From contig MARA01000026.1 of NCBI GenBank assembly GCA_001792895.1, positions 496,001-560,000 of the forward strand: a stretch of 64,000 nt of DNA, in the 5' to 3' direction. Below are positions 20,101 to 33,300 of the stretch, piece after piece. The notes under the pieces were generated by a model. That model was not told the origin of the DNA, made no database searches, and worked only from the letters and a program-made list of their open reading frames with translations. Numbering within the stretch: the first letter of the stretch is position 1; each line of letters begins with the position of its first letter. The DNA comes from Lentinus brumalis. Its lineage: Eukaryota; Basidiomycota; Agaricomycetes; Polyporales; Polyporaceae. The translations under genes were made by a program, and so were the position numbers.

Positions 20101-23100
20101 ACCGGGTGAACGGCCGTCCGAGGAGCAACAGGGTGCTGGGGGAATGGGCGGGCAGAACCTGTTGCGCGAATAGACGAAAGAGATTAGCGCAATAGCCGTG
20201 GCAGAGAATGCCCGTCTTGACGCCAGAAGATTGATGGAGCTATTCTGGGCTGAAACAGGGTCGCACAGTCGGCGGACAGAATGAGGAGGATGAGAGGGTG
20301 TTGCTAGCGAGCAAACAGAGCTAATTCCTGCGTTTTGGGAGAATTTGAAGTGTGCCGGTGTCTTGGGTGCTGTAGAACTAGTAGTCATAGCCAGCGCTAA
20401 GTGCTGAAGTAGGCTGTAGCGGCCGTCGTGCAGTAGGGGAGGTATAGCTGTCCGAGTCCTGCACGGATTGCACCCGAGGAAAGCATGCAAACGGATTAGA
20501 GACTGGTATGCAGAGTATCAGCAAATCGACCACTTGATCGAAAGAGAACACATTACTGCACATATGCATGCGTGACAGAGGCTCCTGAGTGGCGTCCGGC
20601 ATGCCGTTTGAGCATGGCTGAGCGATGTTCGGTGGAGGAGCGTCCAAGAGTCGTGTGCGGAGCGCAAGAGCGCTTAAGATGCCATTTTTGGTCGCACCTC
20701 ATATCGGGCAACCTCCCTCGGTCCGCCCGCGCTCTCTCCGGCGTGTAATTCGCAGGCAGCGTCCAGAACAGGTCTTTCTGTCCTCTCCACTCCGCTCAAC
20801 TCATGCACTCTCTGGCTTTTATCAGGCTATGACTCGAATCCCGCGGGCAAGCCGCCGTGCTCACTACGAGTCAGCCTCCGCTGCCACAGTGCCACCTGGA
20901 ACGCTCTCGGAGTCTACTACCTATTCTCTGCTCAAGGCTCACAGGAGGTAGGCAGACGATCGGTGAACAATTCTGCAACAGTCTACTACCTACTATAGAT
21001 ATCAATCTGTATGCATCCTTCTATTACAGCCTAAGGCCAAAGCCCAGCAATAAATATTGGCCAGTACTAGTGAGTTCAGTAGGACTCTCCTCGAGGAGAG
21101 CCCGCTCCGGTTCCGGCATGTACTTCTCACAGTGCAACGAACACTGAGAACGTACGTACCTGAAAGATTTGAGTCATAGAAGCTTCTGTGAAATTTACGA
21201 GCGGCCGTTCGGACAGCTCCATCCGAGCTCCCTCCCTGAGTTGATCCTGTCCCTGCTTGTGTCACAGAAATGCCCAGCCCATGCATGAGACATGCCTGTA
21301 CATTGATGCCTCTCCTCCACATAGGATGTATTGTATTTGCTTGTGGACTGGACGAGCACGAGGGAGAGAGTAAGTACTCTCCGCGGAGTCTCCGCGGGAA
21401 GCCCCAATCAAGGTGAGGCGGTCCTGTCCTTCCATCCTTCGGCTACGCATTCCTCCGTGATTTCTGATGATGCTCTCCATAGCTACAGGTTATTCCAGTA
21501 GCATCGGTCTGTGTGACAGCTGGCAGAGTGGAGCCATTCCCATTGCAAGTCCACTTTCACTTGGGTTCCAGAACTGACCTCGCAATGCAGGCTACTAGGA
21601 TAATATCGAGAGGATGCAGATGATCTCAAACACTTCGAGTACGTGCAACACTTCTCAGGAGATAGAAGCGGCCCGTTCAACGGGCTTATCATTGTAGCGA
21701 CTTCGCGCGATGTCCAGCGCCCCGTCGGGCGTGAGCACAGAAACAGAAGCTCTTCTCATATCAAGATTCTGGTCGAGGCCTTCCCACCCACTCTGTGTCG
21801 GGTATCTGTTCACTTTCTCAGGCATAGTTCACGGTCACTGATCCTTTTCATCAAAGCTGCCATTGACCTATCTACCCACAGTATGGTGCGACCCCACAAT
21901 CCCTTCCTTCCTTCCACCACGACGACCTCCCCGCCCAGAGTTCACGTCGCCGTCGCCCTCCCCACAGTGTGCCCCCTCCCGTACACCGTATAGCACTCAC
22001 GTCGACGGACGCGCCGGCCGAAGGTACGCTGCTGTCCGTCACAACTCCCTGCCGTCGTCGACTTACTCATGGGTCCCCAAATGGTTCAGACGCGTACTGG
22101 AGGTCCCTAGGACGCGCTACTCGCGTCTGCATCGCAATGCGGACGGCTCGACGTGAGTCGAAGCCGTCCTCGTCCTCCTGGATGTTGACAATGGGCGAGG
22201 TACATCTTGCTACGCATCGTCGTCGGTCAATACGCTGACGCACCTTTCCTTCTCGCAGGCTTTCCGCAGCGTTCGCATTGAAACCTCTTGCGACTCGACA
22301 CCAGCATCGAAGGGCTGATCAATGCAGGTGTGCACCTTTGCATACTAGTATATGTATCTTCTAACGCGTCCGCCCGCAGCAGCAGTCGCAGCGTAGCCCG
22401 CCTGGTGCCGCCTATTAAGACCACCGCGATCCACGGCAGTGGACAACGTGATGCGTGCCTGGGCCCTTCGCCTCGGAATGCAAGCTCTGCAGCTAATGAG
22501 ACGTGGCGTAAGTTGTTCCCTGGCCTATGAAGTCGTACGCATACTTACCTGTTCGTGTTCAGCCTCGAATTGAGCCGTTCCGAAGGCGCCGCCACTGGAG
22601 CAAGCGGCGCGAGAGCTGGACGAAGAACCACACGAAGGTTTCAAGATCAATGCTTCTGAGAGTATGTGGAGGTGCCTGACATCATTTTTCTGACCCTTAC
22701 CTGAACTTTCACCGCCAGGCGAGCGCAGAAGCAACGCGTCTCGACGCAGCAAGTGTGCGGGTGCAGAGGCGCTGCGCGGTGTTCGAGATATTCGAGATGG
22801 TCCCCAGCAAGCTTCCAGCGAAAGCAGCAAGTCAGAACAAGGCCAGATCGCAAGAGAAAGCAGGAGGATTCGAGACCGAGGCAGACAGATGCAGTGAGAG
22901 CCCGAAGGTGAGCATGGAGTTCGCGCTGCCAGCGCGACTTACCTCTTCCGGGTGCATGACGTCACGCGTCGCGGGATCGTGACAGCGAAGCGCACGCTGA
23001 CCTTTCTCTTCCAGACGCGTCCATTGCAGACAGCAAGCCGCAAGACGAGCCCCGCGTGCAGATGCAACCAGCCAGTGTCGATGTCGCCTGCCTCCTCGAG

Positions 23101-23185
23101 TGCTAGCACCGTCCGCCGGGTATGTACTCACACACCTTCGTCGTCGTCAACACGAACTCACCTGATTGTCATCTAGCAGCGCGAC
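20101..23185. other. Repeat-island sequence left of copy B
   Basis: No supported gene. More donor-like ACTTACCTG motifs occur (21157, 22543, 22695, 22938). Some of this is probably the left portion of the segmental repeat, whose copy A counterpart lies outside the window, so its true boundary cannot be set. Confidence 0.4.
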
Positions 23186-26095
23186 TCCTCCGGGGTGACG
23201 CACGGGGCATACGCTCGGGCGGTGGTCAGGAGTCGAGACAGAGACCGGTACGTGCTTACTGGCTGTATGCACGACAAGTACTGACCTACCTCGTGTTCAG
23301 CATGATCGCGCAGTGCTGCGCTCGCGGTCTTGTTCCTCGAAGGCCTCGGAAGCGACGGAGGGGAGGGAGATTGAGCGGACGGGCAATGGAGATGGCGGTG
23401 GTTGGGAACGAGGACGAGAGCGGGGTTCGCCATCTGCGAATCTCGCCTGTCTTAGTAGGCGCCCATAATGGCGAAGTGGCGGGGCAGGAACGCGGTTCTG
23501 CTCTGCTTCGCTCGTCGCACGCGTGCCCGTGAGTACTTATTTCCATGTACCCTCACTGTTTCGACGTCGCTGATGATGAGATCTCGACAGGTGTGCTGGA
23601 TGTGGCTGGGCACGGGCAGCGGGCAGTCTGCCGCTGCGCGGCGTGCTCTTCCGAGCTCCTGCCTTCCCGGCTGGACGTTCGCAGGTGAGTACTTGGGCCG
23701 CTGCTCGAGTACGTAGTGAACTAGCCCGATCTTCTATGCAGGCTGGTTACTGGCAAGCCGGGGCGCTCTGTCAGCGGGCAGACGAAGCGGCAGGCCGGGC
23801 AGTCTCGCCGCCGCTTCTCGTCGGTGAGCGGATCTCGTTTCTGGCGTGATCTGAACTCGCACTCACCTGCGTTCTTCTTGCAGCGTTCGCGGCGGTCTCG
23901 AGCTAGATGGCATAGCCAGCACGCTGCCGCGCAGCCGCGGCCGCACTCTGCCTCGAGTCAGGGACCTCCCGGCGACGGCTCGAAGGCTACGCACCGGCTG
24001 CGATCCGGAGGCAGCGTCGGCGCGGTGCGAGAAGGCGGACGAAGCGCGGCGTGCGAGATCTGGTGAGTGTTCTTCGAAGCTGTCCTGTTCGCGAACGTAC
24101 CCACTAACCATCAGCGGCCGGCAGCTGTCCTGCACGCAAGCCGCGGGATTCTGGCGTGAATGCCAGAGCTTCGAGTTTCCGGCGGCGACCGACTGCGTGT
24201 GTGGTGAGTCCTCGACACTTGTTTGCAGGCGCAGCGAACACTGACGGCGCAGATGCGTTGCTGCACGCAAGTTTCCGGTACCGCGAAGTTCGCAGTTGCG
24301 CGGGAGCTTCCGGGCGGCAGGAGAGGGCGAGGTGCTGCGTCTGGCGTCGGATTCGGGCGAGACGACGGGCGCGGGACGGCGGGAAAGGAGGGCGGGGCGG
24401 GAAGACGAGAGGACGAGAGGACGAGAGGACGGGAGAAGGGCGGGCGCGGTTCGAGCGGTCAGCGGACGTCTAGCGTACATGATGTGTCGTAGCGCACCGA
24501 ATTCGACGGTTTGGCCCCGGGCACAGACACGCGCCATGGGAGGAGACGAGATATATTCCTGGCTACTGTACACGGTGCGACAAGTCCCCACCCGTCCTCG
24601 TACTCGCTCTGCCCACCCGTGCGCCTCTGCCCACCCTCGGTGCCACCCACCCCGTACTCGCCACGCCACCCCGTACTCGCTCTGCCCACCCTAGATGCCC
24701 ATAACGAAACGTCTTCTGCTGCAACAGGCATCGTCGCCGCGTCCCCGGCCCGCCCCCGACCGCCCCGCCATCACCGCAGGCCGCGCGGACAGACGACTTC
24801 CACCGCTGCCGCAAGAGCTCTATGTCATCGAAAAACCTGTGGGTCGCCAGCGCGTCAGCTTTATCCGTCATCGGTGATTGGCAGGGTGTTTACCAGATGT
24901 TATGTCCATTTAGATGGGTCTCTTCCTCGGAGATAGGCCGCAGAGGCGGCATTTGCTGTAGGTTAGGGAGTACTGGCGGGTTCTTGACATGTACAAGGAA
25001 GTAGATTACAAGCAGGACGTAGCCGTAGGATGACAGGGTGCCCTTGTAAGGCGAGTTGATTTTGCTGCGGTAGATTTAGACTTCTGTAGCGGTGGGACGG
25101 GTCCAAGATATACCACACACCGTCGTTTGCTCCATACTTTCACTGCAGTACAACATGAGTTGTCGGTCGACCATGGTGCCACAGTGTGTCTACTCACAGA
25201 ACAGAACCATTGTCCGCACTCGTGCGGGATCAATCGAGGCATAACACATCAAGAGTCGCGTGTTTTCCAACGCAAGCCGGTTCTCGAATCCGATATCGCA
25301 TGCGATGCCGAAGGGCAATGCAGGGGAAGGGTCAAGGTTGAGCTTCACGATCGGTATCCGTGCATGAGGGAGCGGCTTGACATGGAACTTCGTTTCTGCG
25401 GGCGTATAGCCGATGGGCATTCCGGTCGTCGACGCTGAGCAACACACGCACCTCTCTCCAGGAGGTCCCCGACCATGGTGACAAGATCGGACGCATTCAG
25501 CCGCTCTCCGGAATCAATGAGGCAGCACAGATCCATGTCTTCGCGGGGCCAGGCGATCAGTGTGTCTTCCGGGCATCCGACTGCTAATTATGCACATACC
25601 AGAGTTCTTGAGGCTGAAGCCATTCGCAGAGCTCCCAAAAGAGAGTAATCTGCTATCTGGCTCGATGGTGCGGATGAGGCGTTCGAGAAGCTTGCGGACG
25701 TCCTCCTTGACGGCCATCTCCTCCGTGGTGGGGAGGAGCTGGATGACGAATTCAAAGAGACATTGTGAGAAGTCCTGGAGGAAGCGTTGGCGTGAGACTA
25801 GTCTTCGTTGCGCCTGGGGTGGCGAGTGCGGGGTCAAGAACTGTTGGCGAGCGGTGGACTGGAGAGGCGACTGGGCGAAGGTGGTCGCCATAGGGTGAGT
25901 GGTCGCTGCTAGGCGCAGACGATATCCGGCCAGCAGACGGTGCGAAGACGAGCTGAAGATGCGGGCAAAGTCGTACGCGAGGATGAGCTCGTCAAGGGAT
26001 CTGTCGGGGAGGGTAGGTGGTGGTAGAGAGGAACCAGGAGGAATCCTTGTGCAGAACTCGGAAGCGTATCTACCCTCACTATTAAGCGCTCTCCG
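23186..26095. repeat. Segmental repeat copy B (uninterrupted)
   Basis: This is the contiguous version of 1-934 + 12866-14847. It has a single GCGGCC at 24114-24119 where copy A carries the transposon. The left edge given is only the point where copy A leaves the window; homology probably continues further left. Confidence 0.95.
24563..25891 (-). pseudogene. 3'-truncated Cid1-type nucleotidyltransferase, chimeric tail (copy B)
   Basis: Same six-exon structure and 347-codon chimeric frame as the copy at 13315-14643, offset by 11,248 bp. The catalytic aspartates and the truncation after RQRWKSS are the same. Differences from copy A fall in the first two exons, their introns and the upstream region (25471-26095); exons 3-6 are identical. 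Upstream of the start, copy B continues into different DNA at 26096, so the two copies would have different promoters. Confidence 0.8.
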
Positions 26096-26293
26096 GCCAC
26101 TTCTCTTTATTATTGCCTTCGAGTTCGACGATGTCCGTTTGATCCTCCCATCTAGACAAGCAGCTTTCATGCCGAGCAAGTTCTCCTTGTCCAGTACTTA
26201 CCCCTTCACTAACTCCCAACACCTCACAGGCTGCGGCATGTGTGAACTTCTAAACATATCCAGGAAATAGGCTCACAGAGTTCTCTTTGCCAA

Positions 26294-26305
26294 TCCTATA
26301 TATAC
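26294..26305 (+). promoter_or_regulatory. TATA box before the small ORF at 26356
   Basis: CTATATATACG lies about 55 bp upstream of the ATG at 26356, a typical distance for a fungal TATA promoter. Confidence 0.45.
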
Positions 26306-26355
26306 GAATTATCCCACAGACCGCACAGTCCCCCTCAGTCCCCGTATAGACCGAC

Positions 26356-26942
26356 AATGGATAGGAATCGCTGGGTGTTGATCAATGATCCGGACTTGAT
26401 CATCCCGCCGGCCAACCGCCGACATGCACAGTGGCAGCATAGGCCACCGCGCTGCTTCGCCTCGGGCGGCTTCCAGGCCATTTCATCACCGAGTCAGCTG
26501 TGAGTGATACACAGTCCTGAGCAGTGACATGAGTACTGAACTCGGTGCGTTTCAGTGCGCACGCTCTCCGGTGTGGTAACTCTCACGAGTCACTGCCCAA
26601 CCTGGATACGTCATGGAAGCTAGAACACACTGCTGCCGGGTGCCTCAGTTGACCCCAGGACCCTCCAGGACCACGAGCACCGTGTGTACTGTATGAGGCG
26701 TGCAAGGACATCAAGATCTACCGCATCACGTACCAGGCGTGCCCCATGCCGCTTGCCTTCGGTGTCGACTTCCTCCACGAGCTCCTCACACACTCCCGCA
26801 CTCGCTGCGACAGTCTTCAGTATGTACTGAAGTCTGTGTGGCCTGGTTCACAGACATACAGCGTGCTCAGCAGAGGTGCATGATGAAGGATCAGCGACCT
26901 CGGTGGAACGTCAGAAGAGTGATCCTGTGATCCTGTAACGCG
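26356..26942 (+). pseudogene. Small unrecognised gene or gene relic
   Basis: An ATG at 26356 opens MDRNRWVLINDPDL. Splicing GTGAGT (26501) to TTTCAG (about 26551) keeps the frame open to a TGA at 26649. The same frame then resumes with a coding-looking run (VLYEACKDIKIYRITYQACP) through about 26820. Either a further intron removes the stop or the gene is broken by it. No family is recognised. It lies directly beyond the end of copy B and has its own TATA box. Confidence 0.4.
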
Positions 26943-28015
26943 GCGCTGGGCAAGATGATCTGTCAATGCCGTCTTGATAGCTACACAAGTCCCATGTGGT
27001 CCCATTCAGTAGGGGCAACAAAATCTGAGCCCATCTGGACGCTATCTCGACAGGCCCCCGAAGCTACCAAACAATTGTGAAAATGGTTCAGCTTATCGGT
27101 CAGATCGGGTTATTGAGGCTACGAAGATGTCGTGTTACTGTTCGTTCACCTGCTGATACTAAGTATCGAAAGGCTAGTACTTACTATGTCTACGAAGAAG
27201 ATTGCAGAGGATGGCCACAGCTCCGGCGCTAAAGCTTGAGGACATCGCAACGTAGCTCGCATTTCACCTGAAGCTCATTCTCGAATATGTAGGATATGTC
27301 TCGGATCCTTCACAGAGAGCACATAAGGGCGAAGCTGTCCGGGGTGTCCTTCAGCTTCACCCGCAGTCATACAAAAATAAAGACTCATCCATCGCACTCT
27401 TACTGCCTAATCCGTGCTCGATTAACCACTCGCGCGATATGTCTCTCACCTCTTGACCCAGTCGTTTGATTTCCTCGCGAACTTCGACCATCTCGATGAC
27501 GCGTACAACGTCCGCAATCTTGGCTCATCTTTGTCAGTTGTCGACTACCGCACCTTAGCTTTAGCACGATTGACGTAGGCGGAACGCTGACGAAGTTCGT
27601 GCTTTAGCCCGAGGAGATCAAGGCGTCGATGCGCCAAGGAGTATTAACCGTCACCTTCCCACGAATCGCCCCAATGGTGCCGCAGAAGATCGCCATCCAG
27701 CAACCATTCATTGAATTGGGATGAGCTGGGACTGCCTGTATAACCCGTGTGTGCCTCGTCGTTATACCACTCGCAACGGTGCAGTTGTACAACTTGTACG
27801 CTTACCGTGACTCGATGATGATGTGAACAGCTTCCAGCTCGTTTTGAAGTTGACAGGCAGGCTCTCGAAGCTTGGCAGTGATTATCACAGCAGTCCTGAT
27901 CAACCTAAGTCTCAGTTGACTAGAGAATGGCTTGTGAGTGTTTGGGAGCCCTGTCCCGCTGGCCGCGCTGAGAGCTGATTCTTGAAGATGTGATTCCGCG
28001 GGCTGCCAGTGCCAC
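26943..28015. other. No intact gene; degraded coding-like fragments
   Basis: Short stretches look coding (for example an LKLILEYVGYV-like frame near 27270 and DFLANFDHLDDAYNVRNLG near 27470) but stop codons interrupt them in every frame. This is probably a decayed gene. No RNA gene was seen. Confidence 0.35.
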
Positions 28016-28019
28016 TGGG
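28016..28019. repeat. Target-site duplication TGGG, left
   Basis: TGGG here is repeated at 30123-30126, immediately outside the two ends of the CACTA-like element. One base could be chance, since 3-bp duplications are usual for CACTA elements. Confidence 0.6.
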
Positions 28020-30122
28020 CACTACGGGAAGTAAACACACTTGTAATCAGTGTATGGCACAATTGAAAGCTCGATAACATTGTGTGATACACTGTTTGTA
28101 GTCACACTTTTAATCAGTGTTCACTTATTAGCGCTGTATAGCACAGCTTCTAAAAGTGTTAATCGAATCAGGGTATCGTACACTAGTGAATCATTGTATG
28201 GTACACTACAATCCGAATACAATGATTCCAAGTGTTGGAAACAACTACGAGCTAAGCACACGGCGTGGCCGAGGCAACGTCTCAATGAGACTACTTACTG
28301 TGTTGTTCTAGTGTGTAGCTTCTGCAAATACCGGATCGACCATGCACGTAGCTAGATGTGCGTTTTTCGGAGGGAAGTGCAAGTAAGTAACCTGTACTTA
28401 CTGGTACTTAAAGGCCGCAGCTAAGCAGATTGGCGCTGAGGTTGCCGTTTACGGATGAAGGTCGATGATGATGTCATGGGCCGTATCTTCCTAAGCGCTT
28501 GGCCTCTCGCGGGAGTCGCTGCTCTTGACCTTCTACCACCACCATCTCCCTCGCGGTGCATCATATCTGTCTCACCTGCTGAACATAAACTTCGGCAATC
28601 TACGAGCGAAGAGCCCATCGACGACGCACAGCTCCCGCCGACACGCACATGGACGCGCATATCAAGTCCACGGATGCGCAGGATACGGGACATAGCCAGC
28701 AGCTCGATGCTCGTTCGCACGCGCAGGTGTAGACTATCTAGTCTTCAGGTACGCCGCGGATTCGAACCCAGGACGCAGCAGCTAACTGTCGGTGTTGTTT
28801 CAGGCGACTGTATGCGCATATAGTCATGTCTGAAAATGGGCAGGGGCTTTCAGACGCCGGAGAAGTGAGGTGCGGAACTCGAGGTACGTGTCTTTTTATG
28901 CGCACGCTGTGTCAGGCATGATGCTGTGAGAGGGCGGCCGCGGGGCGTACACGCACATCGGTGAGTGGACTAGTGGTGTGACTGCAGGACGAAGGCGGAG
29001 ACAGACACAGACACAAGCGCATATGGTGCGTGATGCGGGCCGCGGCGTAAGCAGGGATGAATTTTGGGAAGAGAGAGGTCGCGGGCAGGCGGCCAAGGAC
29101 GCGAGTCCCAGATCACGCAGTCATTGTAAGAGCGATGCAACGAGTTCAAGATCGATGCACCAGGCCAGAACATGCAGGTGAGAGCGCGGGTGGTGGCGGA
29201 GGGAAGGTGCAGCAGCTGGTAGCAAGCTACATCAGCCGGCCGGTCACGCCGAGATGGAGGTTGGACGGACGGGAGATCAGCGCGACGGCGCGCGATAGGG
29301 GGAGGCTGAGCAAAGCTTGGGGACAGTTAACAGCAGCGATCGAGAGATCGAGCGAGGATGCACGACGGCGGTACGAGGCAACGCGACTGGGCAGAGACCC
29401 CCGGTTTACTGACAGGTGAGCATCGCGCGTGTACACGAGCAGCTTGCTGACGATGTCCGCGAAGGGCCAATGCAAGTCAGGGCGCTGATGCAGCCTGCGG
29501 GACGCAAACCGGACACAGCGGTATCAGTATCTTCGCGCGCGAAGTTTAGCGTCGATGTGGCGGCCGTGAACGACGCAGGGAAGAAGACTCAAGCGACTCG
29601 ACTCGGAGGACTCGAGGACCGTGAGAGGTTGGTGAGAGGTGGTGCGCGACACTCGTAAGTTCATCGCTTCGCTCCCCATTCTCTCCCCTACCCCCTCGTA
29701 TTCTTGCATACCGCGTCCTTACAGGGCATGTATATACGTCGCTGTTCGCCTGTAAATATATGTCATATTCTGCACCAGGTGTGCGTGCGCCTGCACGACG
29801 TGAATCACGGTACTAAAAATGCAAGAGGACACCTGTAATGACTGCATACAACACCTCCCCCGAGTGTCCGAAACGGTCCTAAAGCGTGCGGCGCACGCTT
29901 GTCATCGCTGTCGCAAACACCGATAATCATTGTATAATACGCCGCGATCTGTCCTACCGAAGTGTCACAACCATTATCGGTGTGCCATACAATGATACAA
30001 CAATGATAATAGCTGTACGCTACGCTCGCGACGATGGTACTGCACACTTTTCATAATTGTGCCGTACACTGATCAATCATTGTACAGACCACTTCAAATC
30101 ATTGTATTTCCTTCCCGTAGTG
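28020..30122. mobile_element. 2.1-kb non-autonomous CACTA-like transposon
   Basis: The ends are the perfect 12-bp inverted repeat CACTACGGGAAG (28020-28031 and the complement of 30111-30122). A second inverted block, 28046-28064 against 30055-30073, matches 18 of 19. TACAATGATT and its complement recur several times in both subterminal regions (for example near 28190, 28220, 29930, 29990, 30075 and 30103), which is typical of CACTA/EnSpm subterminal transposase-binding repeats. No transposase is present; internal open frames have no recognised domain. The element therefore depends on a source elsewhere. It ends 214 bp before YEN1 and may affect that promoter. Confidence 0.82.
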
Positions 30123-30336
30123 TGGGCAAGACGCGTCGCGTCACGGTACGCGCGCTCCATGAGACGCGAACCGTCACAGAGGCGTTAAGCGCTTCGGGTT
30201 GAACCAAATCCACCTTCGGCCTCCTTTGACGCGTCTTGCACTAGTAGTTCTGCAGTGCTGTTTCTTGCTCATCCCTTTCCGCTCGCACGCTCGCCAGCCT
30301 TTCAAAGGGTGGACTGGAAGCAGCAAAAAATCCAGT

Positions 30337-33300
30337 ATGGGTGTTCCAGGACTCTGGGATGTAAGTTTGTCCAATGAACGTGTGTCACGTCATGCAAACC
30401 AGAAAACCTGACGACGTCTCTAGGTACTGCGGCCAGCAGGAAAAATGCGCTCTCTGACGCATCTTTCTGTCAAGGATGGCTTCGAAGCCAACGTTGACGG
30501 GAAACGCGGCTTCCGCGTCGGGATCGACGCCAGCATATGGTTCTACCACGCAACCTACGGTCGCGAGGGCGAGAATCCTGAGCTGAGGACCCTATTCTTC
30601 CGCTGCACGCGTCTGATGACCATGCCCTTCCTGCCACTCTTCGTCTTTGACGGACCAAAGCGTCCGGAGATCAAGAGAGGTAAGCGGGTCAGTGGGAAGA
30701 ACCATTGGATGGTCCAGGGCATGCAGGAGATCATCTCTGCTTTCGGGTTCGAGTGGAGGATGGCAAGTGGCTCATCTACGTGGTTTCTCAGTGGCGATAG
30801 CTGACACTGAGTACGCACAGGCGCCTGGAGAGGCGGAGGCAGAGCTCGCATACCTGAACCGCATAGGGGTCATCGACGCTGTGCTCTCGGACGATGTGGA
30901 CACGTTCCTGTTCGGTGCGAAGATGGTAATTCGCAAGTAGGTAACATCCTTCTCTCAGCACAAGTACAAGGGCTGAAGATTCTACAGTCCAAGCACGACA
31001 CTTTCCGGGAATCGCAGCCACTCGTTGAAAAACTCGGCTGGCAAGGACGACGGGAACCATGTCATGACGTACAGCTCCTCGGATCTATTGTCCAATGATG
31101 ACATCCAGCTCAACAAAGAAGGAATGATTCTCATTGGTGTACTGCGAGGCGGCGACTACAGCGACGGTCTGCACGGTTGCGGAATTGCTACCGCGCACGG
31201 GCTCGCCAAGGCAGGCTTCGGCGAGAAGCTCGTCCGAGCGGCACGTACGCTGTCGAGGGACGCACTTGAGGAATTCCTTGTCGACTGGCGCCAGGAAATC
31301 CAGCATGAACTCCGCACCAACTCTAGCGGCAAGCTTGGGCGGAAGAGTCCTAGTCTTGCCAAGGCGATCACGGAGGAATTCCCGAGTATCGATGTCGTTC
31401 TGGCTTACACCAACCCGATTACCTCCGAGGCCAAGGGCCCTGGGCACAAGAACGCTGTCGTGGACTGGGACAAAGAACCGGATTTAGGACGGATAGCCGG
31501 CCTGTGCGAGATGTACTTCGAGTGGGGGATAAAGCACATCATCATCAAGCGCTTCCGAACCGTCCTCTGGCCCTCTGCAGTCCTGCGCATCCTCAGGCGA
31601 GCGGCCCTCATCAAGGACCGCAAGTCTGCAGCACTCAGCGCGAGGTCGAGGAACCCTGAGACCCCACGAAAGAATGGCAAAGAGCGCCGCGCCCCACCGG
31701 GGACGCCTTCCAGGATGATCGCAGAGCACTTCGCGAGAATCACGCTCAACACTCCTCGTCGCAACCCGGAGTCGGAGTGCGACAGCGACGGCGAAGCCGA
31801 GGACGACGAACGGCTCATCATCCAGATACATTCTTCCCGCAGACACCCCTCCACGGACAATGTACTCGAGTACCGACTCGAGATCGCGCCCGCGCAGCTT
31901 GTCCGTCTCTGCGAGGCAGGCATCAAGGGCTTGCGGCATGAGGTCCCTCCTGACTTGTCCGACTCGGATGACGATGGCGATGACGACGAGGGTGAGGGGT
32001 CGAAGGGCGGGAAGAAGACGAAGAAGCCGCCACCGGATCCCGAGAGCCACCTGCGCATCTGGCTGCCGGCATGCATGGTTGAGATCGTCGAGCCTGATCT
32101 GGTGGAGGAGTTTGAGGGCATACAACAGAAGAAGGCGGAGAAGAAGGCTGCGAAGGGCGCGAAGAAGAGTGCTGCTGGGGCTGCGACAAAGGCTAAGGCG
32201 AAGAAGACGAAGGCGCCCGTGATGGAGGCAGAGGAGGAAGACTCTCCTTCAGATGCTGATCTTCCGCCCGCAAGGCCGTCGATGTCGAAGGCGACGGCTA
32301 GCTCTGTATCCAGAGGAAGTCAGAACAAGGTCGCGGCTGCAAGCAAGCCCAATGCGGACAAGGTGGCACCTACAGCTGGGCCGTCCAAGCTTAATACCTT
32401 CGCTGCAAAGAAGCCTACTAGGGCCGGAGTCTCCAAGGCGACCAAAGTGACGCCGACTACCTCGAAAGTGGCGGATCTCTTCAACGATACCCTGCTGCTC
32501 GGACCTCGTCCGCCCAGAATCGAGGTGGAGGAGTCCAGCGATGAAGAGGTGCCGCGCCCTTCCCATGCGTCTCGTCCTGCCTCTTCCGTTTCAGCGACGA
32601 ACCAGAACATTCCAGCGAGCGGTTCTTCAGCGTCGAAGGGATCAAGCCGTCTCCTCGGCTTCTTGGACGCAGAAGGGGCGGCAAGACCTTCGGGACTCTC
32701 GTCCAAGTCTCGATTCACCGCATCGAATTCTTCATCCACGCAGCGCGTGCTCCGACCTTTCCCGATGGACTTAGAATCAAATCCTTTCCTGGCGACGGAG
32801 CCGACGTCATCATATGGGGAAGACGAGAATCTTTATGCCACGGCGAGGAGCAGGGCTCCCTCCAGCAGTTCCAGTTCCCCTTTGACGCGCACTCGCTCGA
32901 ATCTGTCCTCTCCAAGCGGTACAGACTTGGAGGCTCCGCCGCGTGCGCAACACCTGCATAAGTCTCCTCGGCGCACCAAGAAGCAGTCGTCGCCTCGGAG
33001 TACGCCTACCAAGGATCGTACCCAGCGAACGCCATCCAAGGAAGAGGAGGAAGAGTCGTCTGAAGACGACGCTGGACGGCCGCCTTCCCCATCTCCGTTC
33101 AAGGGCCGCTACCCTCCCTCCCTGAGTAGCCCAGCGCAAAGAATCAAAGCGATGGGCGCACGGATGGAGGTGCGAGCAGTGGAACTTCACCGCGCATCGT
33201 CCCCATCCCCGCCCCGCAAGGCTCTGTCGACGATAACCAGCAACCCCGCACCACGTCCACCGACGAATCGCAAACACGCACCGTTACCTGCCGACCTCTC

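Noticed and set aside
14848..23185. Copies A and B as the two LTRs of a giant LTR retrotransposon
   Set aside because: No reverse transcriptase, integrase or gag lies between them, the repeats lack TG...CA ends, and each carries a spliced host-gene fragment.
23863..24669. Open minus-strand frame of 268 codons across copy B
   Set aside because: It is GC-driven, Arg/Ser-rich without motif, overlaps intron-like signals on the other strand, and is simply the frame broken by the transposon in copy A.
28752..28775. tRNA B-box-like GGTTCGAATCC on the minus strand
   Set aside because: No A box at the right distance and no acceptor or T-stem pairing, so neither a tRNA nor a clear SINE can be supported.
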